A DNA stretch of 64,000 bases from an uncultured Bacteroidota bacterium (GCA_902523665.1 CABZAD010000001.1:1-64000), one strand, 5' to 3'; counted from the first letter of the stretch, positions 25,432-34,668 are shown. The notes: generated from the letters alone by a model not told the origin. A program made the numbers and translations.

Positions 25432-25497
25432 TTAGCAATCGCAACAATTGCAATTACAAGGTTTATTACAGCTACATTGAGTACACTTGCAATCCAT
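25432..25497 (-). CDS. Ultra-cysteine-rich 21-residue peptide (metallothionein-like)
   Basis: A frame from ATG 25497 to TAA 25432 encodes 21 residues, nine of them Cys, at positions 3, 5, 8, 10, 14, 16, 18, 19 and 21. Four CxC pairs and one CC are typical of metal-thiolate clusters. The rest are D, K, T, Q, S, N and P, with no hydrophobic residues after Met1, so it is not a signal or membrane peptide. The upstream frame is closed by TAA four codons before the start. Such a Cys run is very unlikely in AT-rich non-coding DNA. It recalls the ~25-residue copper metallothionein of Neurospora. It follows a hypothetical gene by 25 bp. Confidence 0.6.
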   Translation of the reverse strand: MDCKCTQCSCNKPCNCNCCDC

Positions 25498-25522
25498 AAT
25501 TTTTATTTACAATTTACGAAAA

Positions 25523-25888
25523 TTAATTAATAATTTTTTTGTAATAATTTTCCAATCCTTTCTTGTATGCAACAATAAATTGATAGAATCTAAACTCATT
25601 TAGATTTCCATACCTATTAAACTCGTTGTAAGTATTAGATTGATATCTTTTTAACCTCTTGTCTAATAAATTCTGTAATTTATGAACTTTCTTAAATTTT
25701 AATTTCTGAGTCTTACTTTGGTGCAATTCAGATTCATATTTATTAATTATAAATTTTATTTCTTTTGGAGTAATTTCAGAGTATTTTAGTGGATTATTCC
25801 AGCTTTTATTATACTCATTCTTTAACCATCTATATTCTTTGTAAAGTCCATTAATAAAACAAATCAGAAATATATTCATTAATATCAA
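25523..25888 (-). CDS. Hypothetical protein, lysine-rich and helical
   Basis: I do not recognise this family. It has up to 121 residues; a start at the second Met (25879) is possible. A short hydrophobic N-terminus (MILMNIFLICFINGLY) could be a membrane anchor. The rest is basic and helical (KTQKLKFKKVHKLQNLLDKRLKRYQ), ending in YQFIVAYKKGLENYYKKIIN. It is divergent from tRNA-Arg and precedes the Cys-rich peptide by 25 bp on the same strand, so the two may be cotranscribed. No function is assigned. Confidence 0.6.
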   Translation of the reverse strand: MILMNIFLICFINGLYKEYRWLKNEYNKSWNNPLKYSEITPKEIKFIINKYESELHQSKTQKLKFKKVHKLQNLLDKRLKRYQSNTYNEFNRYGNLNEFRFYQFIVAYKKGLENYYKKIIN

Positions 25889-25906
25889 AATTATAAATTA
25901 TATATA

Positions 25907-25914
25907 TATTTTTG
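25907..25914 (+). promoter_or_regulatory. -7 promoter element for tRNA-Arg
   Basis: TATTTTTG fits TAnnTTTG and lies 9 bp before the first base of tRNA-Arg(ACG), a sensible distance for a tRNA transcript start. Confidence 0.45.
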
Positions 25915-25923
25915 CAATAACTC

Positions 25924-25996
25924 GGGCAATTAGTTCAACTGAATAGAACAGAAGATTACGGCTCTTCAGATGGGGGTTTGAGTCCTCCATTGCCCT
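25924..25996 (+). tRNA. tRNA-Arg(ACG) with altered D/T-loop contact
   Basis: A 73-nt cloverleaf. The acceptor stem is GGGCAAT/ATTGCCC, the D stem GTTC/GAAC, the anticodon stem GAAGA/TCTTC with loop TTACGGC (anticodon ACG, read as ICG after deamination), and the T stem GGGGG/CCTCC with one G-T pair. The T loop is TTTGAGT instead of TTCRANT, and the D loop has G18-A19 rather than G18-G19. The normally universal G19-C56 contact therefore becomes A19-U56. T as discriminator is also unusual. The antiporter start codon follows 13 bp later. Confidence 0.88.
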
Positions 25997-26009
25997 CAAA
26001 TTTATTTAA

Positions 26010-26948
26010 TTGGATTATTTAGGAATTTTATTTGGTATAATACTTCTCTCGCAGGGAGGAGATTTGTTGACTAAGTCATCAATTGATATTTCACTAAAAT
26101 TATCTATTCCTAAAATAATTATTGGTATGACAGTTGTTTCATTTGCGACATCTGCACCAGAATTAATAGTTAGTCTTAACGCAACCCTAGATGGTTTACC
26201 AAATTTTGCAATAGGTAATGTACTAGGCTCAAATATTGCAAATATTGGCTTAGTATTAGGTATAATTACTATTATATATCCAATATCATTAAAACAAAGA
26301 TTTTACAATACAGATTTTCCCTTATTAATAATGTCTACTGTTTTATTTTACTATTTAATCTACACTGAAAGTCAAATTTCAAGGGTTGAGGGTATTATTC
26401 TAGTTATATCGATAACAATAATATTGTTCTATTTATTTTTTTATCAAAAGAATAATCAAAGTGAATTCTCTGAGGAGCTAGATAAAGATAAAATTTCAAT
26501 TTTTAAATCGTTCCTATATATACTATTTAGTGGATCTCTTTTATGGTTGGGTTCGGAAACTCTTATAAAATCAGCAATATCTGTCGCCAATAAGCTTGAA
26601 ATTTCAGAGAGAATTATTAGTATAACTATGGTAGCTGTAGGCACAAGTGTTCCTGAATTAGCTGCATCAATTGTTGCTTCCTTAAAAAAACAAAATGATC
26701 TATCAATAGGTAATTTAATAGGTTCAAATATATTTAACTTACTTGTTGTTATTGGCATAACATCTACTTTCATACCAATAAATGGTATAGACAAGAGTAT
26801 AATTAACAATGATATGCTTTGGGTTGTTTTATTTTCAGTAATTATACTACCACTTGCTTACTTAGGTAAGAAAAACGTTTTAACAAGAAAAAAAGGGATT
26901 ATGTTGTTAGCATTATATCTAATATTTATAATCCCTCTGTTAATGTAG
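26010..26948 (+). CDS. Calcium/sodium antiporter (CaCA family, YrbG-like)
   Basis: An inner-membrane exchanger of 312 residues with about ten transmembrane segments in two inverted repeats. The alpha-repeat motifs are VSFATSAPELIVSL with GNVLGSNIANIGLVLG (first half) and VAVGTSVPELAASIVASLKKQNDLSIGNLIGSNIFNLLVVIG (second half). The acidic residues of these motifs bind the cations. The start is TTG, chosen because the first helix begins right there (MDYLGILFGIILLSQGGD). It lies just downstream of tRNA-Arg and is convergent with the glutamine synthetase gene. Confidence 0.92.
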   Translation: MDYLGILFGIILLSQGGDLLTKSSIDISLKLSIPKIIIGMTVVSFATSAPELIVSLNATLDGLPNFAIGNVLGSNIANIGLVLGIITIIYPISLKQRFYNTDFPLLIMSTVLFYYLIYTESQISRVEGIILVISITIILFYLFFYQKNNQSEFSEELDKDKISIFKSFLYILFSGSLLWLGSETLIKSAISVANKLEISERIISITMVAVGTSVPELAASIVASLKKQNDLSIGNLIGSNIFNLLVVIGITSTFIPINGIDKSIINNDMLWVVLFSVIILPLAYLGKKNVLTRKKGIMLLALYLIFIIPLLM

Positions 26949-26954
26949 GCTTTA

Positions 26955-27956
26955 TTATGCGCTTTTAACTGTTTTGACAATTATTGCTGCAACTTTATAA
27001 GGATCTGCATTTGATGCAGGTCTTCTGTCCTCAAGCCATCCCTTCCATCCACTTTCAACAGTCATAATTGGTATTCTAATTGAGGCCCCTCTGTCAGAAA
27101 CACCGTAACTAAATTCTGTGATGGACTGTGTTTCGTGGTCACCAGTTAATCTTTGGTCATTAAATGCACCATAAACCGCAATACATTCTTCAACAACAGG
27201 TCTAAATGCTTCACATATTTTTTCATAAGTTTCTTTAGAACCACATGTTCTTAAAGTTGTATTAGAAAAGTTTGCATGCATACCTGATCCATTCCAATCA
27301 GTAGCACCTAGTGGTTTAGGATGGTATTCAATTTTGATTGCATAGTCTTCTGCTATTCTTTCTAATAGATATCTTGCAATCCACATTTCATCACCAGCTT
27401 GTTGAGCACCTTTAGCAAAAGTTTGAAATTCCCATTGACCGGCTGCTACTTCTGCATTAGTTCCTTCTACATTGATGCCAGCATCAAGACAAACATCAAG
27501 ATGACGATCCATAATTTCTCTTCCAAATGTATTAGCACCTCCAACAGAACAATAAAATTGTCCTTGAGGTGTTTGGTCTTTTGGGAATCCCAAGGGTAGA
27601 TTCGTTTCGGTATCTATCAAGAAGTACTCTTGTTCAAAACCAAACCAAAAGTCGTTATCACTATCATCGATTGTTGACCTTCCATTGGACTCGTGTGCAG
27701 TTCCATCTGCATTTAAAACTTCAGTCATAACTAAGAACCCATTCTTCCTTTCTGGATCTGGATATACTGCAACTGGTTTAAGTAAACAATCTGAAGAACC
27801 TCCTGGAGCTTGGAGAGTAGAGGAGCCATCAAAGGACCACATTGGGCAACTTGATAATTTTCCATCAAAGTCAGATACTATTTTTGTTTTGCTTCTTAGG
27901 CTTTGAGTTGGTTTATAACCATCAAGCCATATATATTCTAATTTAGATTTGCTCAT
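26955..27956 (-). CDS. glnII: Glutamine synthetase type II (eukaryote-like, short form)
   Basis: ATP-dependent synthesis of glutamine from glutamate and ammonium. The 333 residues match the short GSII class rather than bacterial GSI (about 470) or GSIII (about 700). Beta-grasp motif WSFDGSSTLQA (about 41-51), WFGFEQEYFL (metal-binding glutamates), GQWEFQ, the NGSGMHANFS ATP-site block and the ITEFSYGVSDRGASIRIP block are all present. No adenylylation loop of the GSI type occurs. With gltBD in this window, it gives a GS-GOGAT pair. Confidence 0.95.
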   Translation of the reverse strand: MSKSKLEYIWLDGYKPTQSLRSKTKIVSDFDGKLSSCPMWSFDGSSTLQAPGGSSDCLLKPVAVYPDPERKNGFLVMTEVLNADGTAHESNGRSTIDDSDNDFWFGFEQEYFLIDTETNLPLGFPKDQTPQGQFYCSVGGANTFGREIMDRHLDVCLDAGINVEGTNAEVAAGQWEFQTFAKGAQQAGDEMWIARYLLERIAEDYAIKIEYHPKPLGATDWNGSGMHANFSNTTLRTCGSKETYEKICEAFRPVVEECIAVYGAFNDQRLTGDHETQSITEFSYGVSDRGASIRIPIMTVESGWKGWLEDRRPASNADPYKVAAIIVKTVKSA

Positions 27957-28213
27957 AATTTATAATTTATTTAACAATTTAGATTTTTTTTGAAATCTTA
28001 ATATTTTTAAAAAGTGATTTTAATTAACTTTTGTCAATCTAATATTTATAAATAAAAAAATTATCAATATTGCATATAATTGTAAAAAACGTTGAAAATT
28101 TTTCAGTTAAATTAAAGATCAAATATTTTAAAGTTCTAAATTAAATTAAATTGAAAATTATGATTCTAAAGAACAATGATTTTTATAAAAAACTTATTAA
28201 GATTTTTTTTTGA

Positions 28214-28221
28214 TAACTTTG
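28214..28221 (+). promoter_or_regulatory. -7 promoter element for purM
   Basis: TAACTTTG matches TAnnTTTG and ends 9 bp before the purM start codon, implying a very short leader. The rest of the 273-bp AT-rich spacer back to the glutamine synthetase start shows no other feature I can support. Confidence 0.45.
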
Positions 28222-28230
28222 TTCTGAGTA

Positions 28231-29391
28231 ATGGCTAACAGATATAAATTAAGAGGTGTATCGTCTGATAAAGATGATGTACATAATGCAATAAAAAATC
28301 AAGATAAAGGTCTATTTCCAAAAGCTTTCTGCAAAATACTTCCAGACTATATTTCAAACTCAGATGAACATGCACTAATTATTCATTCAGATGGAGCCGG
28401 AACAAAGTCATCCTTAGCATATATTTACTGGAAAGAAACATCTGACTTGTCTGTATGGAAAGGAATTGCTCAGGACTCAATTGTTATGAATTTAGATGAT
28501 GTTGCTTGTGTAGGTGCAATTGATAATATTGTACTTTCCTCCACGATTGGAAGAAATAAAAATAAAATTCCTGGAGCAGTTATCTCTAAAATTATTTCTG
28601 GTACTGAAGAGATTTTATCTTATTATAGAAGTCATGGTATAAGTATTTACAGTGGGGGAGGAGAAACAGCAGATGTTGGAGATCTTGTAAGAACTATAAT
28701 CGTTGATTCTTGTTTGACTGTTAGAATGAAAAAAGATGATATAATTGATAACTCAAATATTAGTGTAGGAGATGTAATCATCGGTTTATCCTCATCAGGA
28801 GATTCACTGTACGATTCAGATTACAACTCTGGTATCGGAAGTAACGGTTTAACATCAGCTAGACATGATGTTCTTTCTAATTATATTAAAACTTTATATC
28901 CTGAATCATATGATCATGAAATTCCAGATAATTTGACTTATTGTGGATCAAAAAAATTATCTGATAAATTTGAAAGTTATGATATTGGTAAAATGCTTTT
29001 ATCTCCAACGAGATCTTACGCACCTCTTCTAAAAAAAATCTTTGAAAAAGTAGGTAGAGAAAAAATTAATGGGATAATTCACTGTACAGGTGGAGGACAA
29101 ACTAAGATCCTTCACTTTGTTGACGACCTTCATATTATGAAAAATAATTTATTTGAAACCCCACCAATATTTAAGCTTATAATGAGTGAGTCTAAAACTG
29201 ACCCTAGGGAGATGTATAAAGTTTTTAATATGGGGCACAGAATGGAAATATATATTAATCCAAATTATGCAACAGATATAATTGAAATATCAAAGTCTGT
29301 GGGAATTGATGCAAAGATTATAGGTGAAGTACTTAAATCAGAAAAAAAGAAGCTATCTATTCAATCAGAATTAGGTAATTTTGAATATTAA
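28231..29391 (+). CDS. purM: Phosphoribosylformylglycinamidine cyclo-ligase (AIR synthetase)
   Basis: Forms aminoimidazole ribotide in purine synthesis. The 386 residues contain the ATP-site region IIHSDGAGTKSSLAY (about 49-63), the MNLDDVACVGA block, YSGGGETADVGDLVRT and GDVIIGLSSSGDS. The C-terminal half has IHCTGGGQTKILHF and FNMGHRMEIY. It is longer than the E. coli enzyme, as in other Bacteroidota. It leads a plus-strand run of purM, prfA, pyrF and a hydrolase. Confidence 0.92.
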   Translation: MANRYKLRGVSSDKDDVHNAIKNQDKGLFPKAFCKILPDYISNSDEHALIIHSDGAGTKSSLAYIYWKETSDLSVWKGIAQDSIVMNLDDVACVGAIDNIVLSSTIGRNKNKIPGAVISKIISGTEEILSYYRSHGISIYSGGGETADVGDLVRTIIVDSCLTVRMKKDDIIDNSNISVGDVIIGLSSSGDSLYDSDYNSGIGSNGLTSARHDVLSNYIKTLYPESYDHEIPDNLTYCGSKKLSDKFESYDIGKMLLSPTRSYAPLLKKIFEKVGREKINGIIHCTGGGQTKILHFVDDLHIMKNNLFETPPIFKLIMSESKTDPREMYKVFNMGHRMEIYINPNYATDIIEISKSVGIDAKIIGEVLKSEKKKLSIQSELGNFEY

Positions 29392-29397
29392 AACTAT

Positions 29398-30477
29398 ATG
29401 ATGCTTCTAGAAAAAATAGATATCGTTGAAAAAAGATATGATGAAATATATCAAATGATTGGTAATCCAGAAGTTATCGCTGATCAAAAAAAATACATTG
29501 AGTTAAATAAAGAGCTTAAGGAACTAGGTAAGTTAGTTGATAAAGGGAGGCTATATAAAGATGCGATTGATCATAAAAAGGAGGCAGAAGAATATATTAG
29601 TTCCTCTGAAGATGAGGATATGATTCAGATGGCAAAGGAACAACTAGAAATTTCAAAGGAATCAATTAATAACCTTGAAGATGAAATTAAGATTATGCTT
29701 ATACCAAAAGATCCAGATGATTCTAAAAATGTTGTTGTTGAAATCAGAGCAGGTACTGGTGGCGACGAGGCTAGTATTTTTGCAGGTGATTTGTTTAGAA
29801 TGTATTCAAAATTTGCTCAAGATAAAAAATGGAAAATCAGTGTTGTTGATACTAGTGAAGGAACAGCAGGTGGATTTAAGGAGGTTATTTTTGAAATAGC
29901 CGGAGAAGATGTCTATGGTGTTCTAAAATATGAATCTGGTGTTCACAGGGTTCAAAGAGTCCCTCAAACAGAGACTCAAGGAAGAGTTCATACCTCAGCT
30001 GCAACTGTTATGGTTCTTCCTGAGGCTGAAGAATTTGATGTGGAAATTAACATGAGCGAAGTTAGAGTTGATTATTTCTGTTCATCAGGTCCAGGAGGTC
30101 AATCTGTTAACACAACATATTCAGCTGTAAGATTAACTCATGAGCCAACAGGTGTGGTAGCGCAATGTCAAGATCAAAAATCCCAACATAAAAATAAAGA
30201 AAAAGCGATGAAAGTTCTTAGATCTAGACTTTATGAGATTGAATTAAATAAAAAAATGGAGTCTGATTCTCAAAAAAGAAATGAACTTGTTAAATCAGGT
30301 GATAGATCAGCAAAAATTAGAACTTACAATTACCCACAGGGAAGAGTTACTGATCATAGAATAGGATTAACGCTATATGATCTTCCAAAAATTTTAGATG
30401 GAGATGTTTCAAAATTAATTGATGAAATTCAACTCTTCATCAATACTGAAAGATTAAAAGAAGCAGGCGAGGTATAA
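29398..30477 (+). CDS. prfA: Peptide chain release factor 1
   Basis: Terminates translation at UAA and UAG. The 359 residues have the helical N-terminal domain (1-100), the stop-codon recognition region [17 protein letters not shown], where PQT fits the RF1 PxT tripeptide, and the catalytic loop [12 protein letters not shown] with GGQ for peptidyl-tRNA hydrolysis. The methylated Gln is that of GGQ. The stop shares one base with the pyrF start. No frameshift is present, unlike RF2. Confidence 0.96.
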   Translation: MMLLEKIDIVEKRYDEIYQMIGNPEVIADQKKYIELNKELKELGKLVDKGRLYKDAIDHKKEAEEYISSSEDEDMIQMAKEQLEISKESINNLEDEIKIMLIPKDPDDSKNVVVEIRAGTGGDEASIFAGDLFRMYSKFAQDKKWKISVVDTSEGTAGGFKEVIFEIAGEDVYGVLKYESGVHRVQRVPQTETQGRVHTSAATVMVLPEAEEFDVEINMSEVRVDYFCSSGPGGQSVNTTYSAVRLTHEPTGVVAQCQDQKSQHKNKEKAMKVLRSRLYEIELNKKMESDSQKRNELVKSGDRSAKIRTYNYPQGRVTDHRIGLTLYDLPKILDGDVSKLIDEIQLFINTERLKEAGEV

Positions 30478-31298
30478 TGTTAAAAAATAAAATTCAAAGT
30501 CAAATAATTAAAAAAAAGTCCTTTTTATGTGTAGGCCTGGATATTGATATTAGTAAAATACCAAAATCATTGTTAAATTATGATGATCCAATCTTTGAAT
30601 TTGCAAAAAAAATTATAGACTCCACAAACAAGTATGCTATTGCATATAAACTTAACATTGCTTTCTTTGAAGCCAATGGAGCTAAGGGCTATAAATCTCT
30701 TGAAAAAATCTCTAAATACTTAAAGATTAGTTTTCCTGAAATTTTTACTATTGCAGATGCAAAAAGAGGAGATATTGGTAATACGTCAAAAATGTATGCT
30801 AATGCTTTCTTAAAGAATTTAGATTTTGACTCTGTTACTGTTTCTCCTTACATGGGTTCTGACTCAGTTGAACCTTTTTTATCATTTGAAGATAAGTACG
30901 TATTTCTTTTAGCCTTAACTTCAAATAAAGGTTCTAAGGACTTTCAGGAGTTGAAAGTGAATAATTCTAGTAAATTATATGAGAAGATAATTAAAACTTC
31001 AAGAAAGTGGAGAAATAGCGAAAAAATAATGTACGTTATAGGTGCAAAGAATACTGAAGAAATTGGTAAAATTAGAACAATTGTTCCAAATTCATTTCTT
31101 TTAGTTCCTGGTATTGGAGCTCAAGGAGGAAATCTTGAAGAAATATGTAAGTATGGGTTAGATAAAGATTTAAAATTAATTGTTAATTCGTCAAGATCAA
31201 TAATTTATGCTTCAAATAATTCAGACTTTGCTCAAATGGCACAAAACGAGGCAAAGAAGATTCAAATGCAGATGGAAAAGTATTTAAAAAATATATAA
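30477..31298 (+). CDS. pyrF: Orotidine 5'-phosphate decarboxylase (type 2)
   Basis: Converts OMP to UMP in pyrimidine synthesis. The 273-residue length and the motif IADAKRGDIGNTSKMYA (about 95-111), with the catalytic Asp/Lys pair, are typical of the longer group 2 enzymes. VSPYMGSDSVEPFL and LLVPGIGAQGGNLEE complete the barrel motifs. It overlaps by one base at both ends with prfA and the alpha/beta hydrolase, suggesting translational coupling. Confidence 0.95.
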   Translation: MLKNKIQSQIIKKKSFLCVGLDIDISKIPKSLLNYDDPIFEFAKKIIDSTNKYAIAYKLNIAFFEANGAKGYKSLEKISKYLKISFPEIFTIADAKRGDIGNTSKMYANAFLKNLDFDSVTVSPYMGSDSVEPFLSFEDKYVFLLALTSNKGSKDFQELKVNNSSKLYEKIIKTSRKWRNSEKIMYVIGAKNTEEIGKIRTIVPNSFLLVPGIGAQGGNLEEICKYGLDKDLKLIVNSSRSIIYASNNSDFAQMAQNEAKKIQMQMEKYLKNI

Positions 31299-32083
31299 TG
31301 ATTCATTATACAATATTCATATCAAAAAATAAAAATGCAGAATGGATTACATTTGTTCATGGAGCTGGAGGTAGTTCAACAATCTGGTATAAACAGATAA
31401 AATATTTTTCAAAAAAATACAATCTTTTGTTACTAGACTTAAGAGGTCATGGAAAGTCCAAATTAATTCCAATTAACCCTTTTAAAAAAAAATACTCATT
31501 CAATTCAATTACTAACGATATTCTTGAGGTAATTGATGCAGAAAAAATTAATAAAACTCATTTTGTGGGAATATCATTGGGTACCATTTTGATAAGAAAC
31601 TTTGCTGAAAAATATCCTGAAAGAGTTAAGACTTTAATTATGGGAGGAGCTATAATGAAGCTGAATCTTAGATCTAAGATATTGATGTTCCTTGGTAATT
31701 CAACTAAGTCAGTTCTTCCATACATGTGGATTTACAGGCTACTTGCATTTATAATCATGCCAAATAAAAATCATAAAGAATCAAGATCTTTATTTGTTAA
31801 TGAAGCAAAAAAATTATATCAAAAAGAATTCAAGAAGTGGTTTCAGTTAACTACTGAATTGGTTCCACTACTTAAATTTTTTAGACAAATTGAAATTAAA
31901 ATTCCAACTTACTATATTATGGGTGATCAAGATTATATGTTTTTACCATCAGTTAAAAATCTTGTTAAGGTTCATAATAAGTCAGAGCTATATGTTATCC
32001 AAAACTGTGGACATGTAGTAAATATTGATAAGCCTGATATTTTTAACAAGAAGATGTTAGAATTTTTAGATAGATCAATTTAG
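31298..32083 (+). CDS. Alpha/beta hydrolase
   Basis: A 261-residue cytoplasmic hydrolase. FVHGAGGSSTIWY forms the oxyanion-hole region, LRGHGKS follows, the nucleophile elbow is VGISLGT, the acid is in MGDQDYMF and the histidine in NCGHVVNID. The substrate is unknown. The start shares a base with the pyrF stop. The stop TAG interlocks with the TAA of the convergent amidohydrolase within four bases. Confidence 0.9.
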   Translation: MIHYTIFISKNKNAEWITFVHGAGGSSTIWYKQIKYFSKKYNLLLLDLRGHGKSKLIPINPFKKKYSFNSITNDILEVIDAEKINKTHFVGISLGTILIRNFAEKYPERVKTLIMGGAIMKLNLRSKILMFLGNSTKSVLPYMWIYRLLAFIIMPNKNHKESRSLFVNEAKKLYQKEFKKWFQLTTELVPLLKFFRQIEIKIPTYYIMGDQDYMFLPSVKNLVKVHNKSELYVIQNCGHVVNIDKPDIFNKKMLEFLDRSI

Positions 32084-33678
32084 TCTTTTGTTATGTTGCT
32101 TGATTTCATTAAATCTTTTTTATTACCAGGTTGATATATTTCATATTTTATTTCATCTTTACTTCTCCTTACCATTTCCTTCACATCTTTGAGTAAAAGT
32201 TTTGAATCAAATACAATCCCTTCTTTTATAGTATATTTTACACCTCCAACACGAACTGCTTCATTTTTTTCATTGAGCTTTATTGCACCAGTGCCATATA
32301 GAACCTTAAGATTTTCAAGTGGATTCTCTTCAATAATTAATAGATCAGCCTTTTTACCTATTTCAATTGATCCAATTTGATCATCCATGCCTAGTGCTTC
32401 AGCTCCGTTAAGTGTTGCAGATCTTATAACTTCTATTGGATGAAACCCAGCTTCTCTGAGTAATTCAAGCTCACGTATATAAGCAAAACCATATAATTGA
32501 AAAATAAATCCTGAGTCTGATCCTGTGGTTACTCTACCACCTCTATTTTTATATTCATTAACAAAAGTCATCCATAGATTATAGTTTTGCTTCCATGTTA
32601 CTTCTTGTTCAGTACCCCAAAAATGCCAATGTGATCCATGAGAGATTCTACTAGGTTGATAAAATTCCCATAGACTAGGTAAAGTATATTCTTCATGCCA
32701 CTCTGCCCTTCTTGATCTATGAAGATCTCTATTTGCCTCGTAAATATTAAAAGTTGGATCTAATGTGAAATCAAGTTCTATTAGTTCATTCATTACATTA
32801 ATCCAATGATCTGAATATGGTTTTGCAGCCTGTTTCCATAGTTTACCTGCTTCTTCAAATCTATGCTGTTCATTTGAATAATTATAATAAGCTGGATAGT
32901 CCTGTATAGTTTTATCATCAAAGAGTGCTTCAGGCAAACCATACCAATGTTCCATAGATGTTAAACCAGCTCTAGCAGAATGTAAAACATTCCATCTTGC
33001 AACATTTAGTTGAGCATGATGCATTGCAGATCCAAGTCCTAATTTATTATTTTCTTCAAGGGCCGCATTCATTATACTTGGGTCAGCACCAAAAAACTTT
33101 ATTCCGTCAGCTCCTTTTTTAGCATTATACCTTACCCATTCTCTAGCAATTTCAGGAGAAGTTATTTCTTTATCATATCCAGATCCAAATCTTGAATAAA
33201 TAATCAATCTAGGAGCGACTATCTCATTATTGTTGCTTTTTTTCTTTAAATCAATGCTGTAATCAATTCCTCGTCCACCTGGTTCTCTGACAGTTGTAAT
33301 GCCGTGACCTAGCCATAATTTAAAAACATAATCAGGCTCAGCACCCTGAGAACTACCTCCAATGTGTCCATGCATATCAATAAAGCCTGGGAGTACATAC
33401 ATACCTTCGGCATCTATTTCTCTACCTTTTTGGCTTAATTTTGGTCTTCTACTTTCAATAATATCAACTCCAGGATATCCAACATTCTTGATTGATTTGA
33501 TTATATTTTTTTCAATTACTATATCAACAGGCCCCAATGGTGGACTACCATTTCCATTTATAAGTGTTGCACCTCTTATTATAAGTTGATCAAAAGGACC
33601 ATCAGAAAATTTTTTTTCCTGTGCATAAAAATGAGTAAAAAATAATAAGCAAATTAGTAATGTGATAAGTTTTTTCAT
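32080..33678 (-). CDS. Secreted amidohydrolase family protein
   Basis: A 532-residue exported metal-dependent hydrolase with a signal peptide (1-19, ending FYAQ). The first metal motif is GFIDMHGHIGGS (HxH), followed by a histidine in SAMHHAQ, one in TSMEHWYG, and the catalytic aspartate in TTGSDSGF. The C-terminal strand domain includes GSIEIGKKADLLIIEENPLENL. It resembles imidazolonepropionase/peptidase-like amidohydrolases of marine Bacteroidota. The exact substrate is unknown. It lies next to the crcB gene with a 1-nt gap. Confidence 0.88.
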   Translation of the reverse strand: MKKLITLLICLLFFTHFYAQEKKFSDGPFDQLIIRGATLINGNGSPPLGPVDIVIEKNIIKSIKNVGYPGVDIIESRRPKLSQKGREIDAEGMYVLPGFIDMHGHIGGSSQGAEPDYVFKLWLGHGITTVREPGGRGIDYSIDLKKKSNNNEIVAPRLIIYSRFGSGYDKEITSPEIAREWVRYNAKKGADGIKFFGADPSIMNAALEENNKLGLGSAMHHAQLNVARWNVLHSARAGLTSMEHWYGLPEALFDDKTIQDYPAYYNYSNEQHRFEEAGKLWKQAAKPYSDHWINVMNELIELDFTLDPTFNIYEANRDLHRSRRAEWHEEYTLPSLWEFYQPSRISHGSHWHFWGTEQEVTWKQNYNLWMTFVNEYKNRGGRVTTGSDSGFIFQLYGFAYIRELELLREAGFHPIEVIRSATLNGAEALGMDDQIGSIEIGKKADLLIIEENPLENLKVLYGTGAIKLNEKNEAVRVGGVKYTIKEGIVFDSKLLLKDVKEMVRRSKDEIKYEIYQPGNKKDLMKSSNITKD

Positions 33679-33679
33679 T

Positions 33680-34051
33680 TTAATTTAAAATTTTGTTTAT
33701 AAATGTAAATCCAGCATAAGCTAAAACAATACAAAAAATTACACTAGTTAAAATATATATAATTGAATTTAGTAGATCATTAGATCTAATTAAATCAAGA
33801 TTCTCAAGTGAGAAAGCAGAAAATGTAGTAAGTCCTCCACAAATACCAATTATTAAAAAGTAATAATAGTCCGACTTTAACATATTATTACTAATTAGAT
33901 AACCTATTATAACTCCTATTAGAAAGCTTCCAACCATATTAACAGTTAATGTTGAAAATGGAAAAGATCCAGCAGGAATAAGTCTGTTGAACATAAGTCT
34001 TAATACAGAGCCTAATCCACCACCTATAAAAACTAAAAGGAATTCTCTCAT
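33680..34051 (-). CDS. crcB: Fluoride efflux channel CrcB/Fluc
   Basis: A 123-residue membrane protein of four helices that exports fluoride as an antiparallel dimer. The N-terminus has GGGLGSVLRLMFNR, then FPFSTLTVNMVGSFLIGVIIG with the conserved asparagine of the pore, and GICGGLTTFSAFSLE, matching the GGxTTFSTF box that coordinates sodium and lines the pore. Only one crcB copy is visible. No fluoride riboswitch was recognised upstream. It overlaps the small membrane gene by one base. Confidence 0.94.
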   Translation of the reverse strand: MREFLLVFIGGGLGSVLRLMFNRLIPAGSFPFSTLTVNMVGSFLIGVIIGYLISNNMLKSDYYYFLIIGICGGLTTFSAFSLENLDLIRSNDLLNSIIYILTSVIFCIVLAYAGFTFINKILN

Positions 34052-34236
34052 TATCTAAATAAATTACTGTAAGCAGCAATGATTGATATAAAAACAACAA
34101 ATATTATTAGGATCACATATGAATTCTTATAATATACCCTATTTATTTTGGAATCCTTTATATATGAATAACCTATAATTATTGAAAATAGAATTACAAA
34201 TATTATAGCGAAAATAAACTGTCCTTTAGTAAACAT
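34051..34236 (-). CDS. Small two-helix membrane protein
   Basis: A 61-residue protein, nearly all hydrophobic. Helices are at about 7-25 and 40-58, joined by a basic loop KDSKINRVYYKNS. I recognise no family. Its stop overlaps the crcB start (one base), so it is probably translated with the fluoride channel, but a link in function is only inferred. Confidence 0.65.
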   Translation of the reverse strand: MFTKGQFIFAIIFVILFSIIIGYSYIKDSKINRVYYKNSYVILIIFVVFISIIAAYSNLFR

Positions 34237-34277
34237 TAACTAATTTTATTAATCTTTATAATGTAAATTTAATAATT

Positions 34278-34667
34278 ATGATAACTAATGCTATTGATGC
34301 TGTTAAGGAATTTAATAAAGCTTTTAAAATAGAATATTCTGAAACTCAAGAGGCTGATCTTGATGAGTCAATTGTTGAATTAAGATATAGACTGATGCAA
34401 GAAGAAAATAATGAATATTTGGAGGCTGCCAAAAGAAAAGACCTGGTTGAAATAGCAGATGCTCTAGGGGATAAATTATATATTCTGTGTGGTACAATTT
34501 TAGCTCATGGTCTTCAAGATAAAATTGTTGAGGTATTTAATGAAATTCAAAAAAGTAATATGAGTAAACTTAGTATTGATGGTACACCTGTTATCAGAAA
34601 AGATGGAAAGATTTTAAAAGGTCCAAATTATTTCAAGCCAAATATTAAGGAAATATTAAAAAGCTAA
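34278..34667 (+). CDS. MazG/PRA-PH-like nucleoside triphosphate pyrophosphohydrolase
   Basis: A 129-residue all-alpha NTP pyrophosphatase-like protein. The metal-binding pattern is in ELRYRLMQEENNEYLEAA (ExxxE) and LVEIADALGDKLYILCG (ExxD). It resembles the phosphoribosyl-ATP pyrophosphohydrolase-like branch, which hydrolyses NTPs or removes damaged nucleotides. The tail SNMSKLSIDGTPVIRKDGKILKGPNYFKP is typical of that branch. It stands alone between divergent and convergent neighbours. Confidence 0.85.
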   Translation: MITNAIDAVKEFNKAFKIEYSETQEADLDESIVELRYRLMQEENNEYLEAAKRKDLVEIADALGDKLYILCGTILAHGLQDKIVEVFNEIQKSNMSKLSIDGTPVIRKDGKILKGPNYFKPNIKEILKS

Positions 34668-34668
34668 A

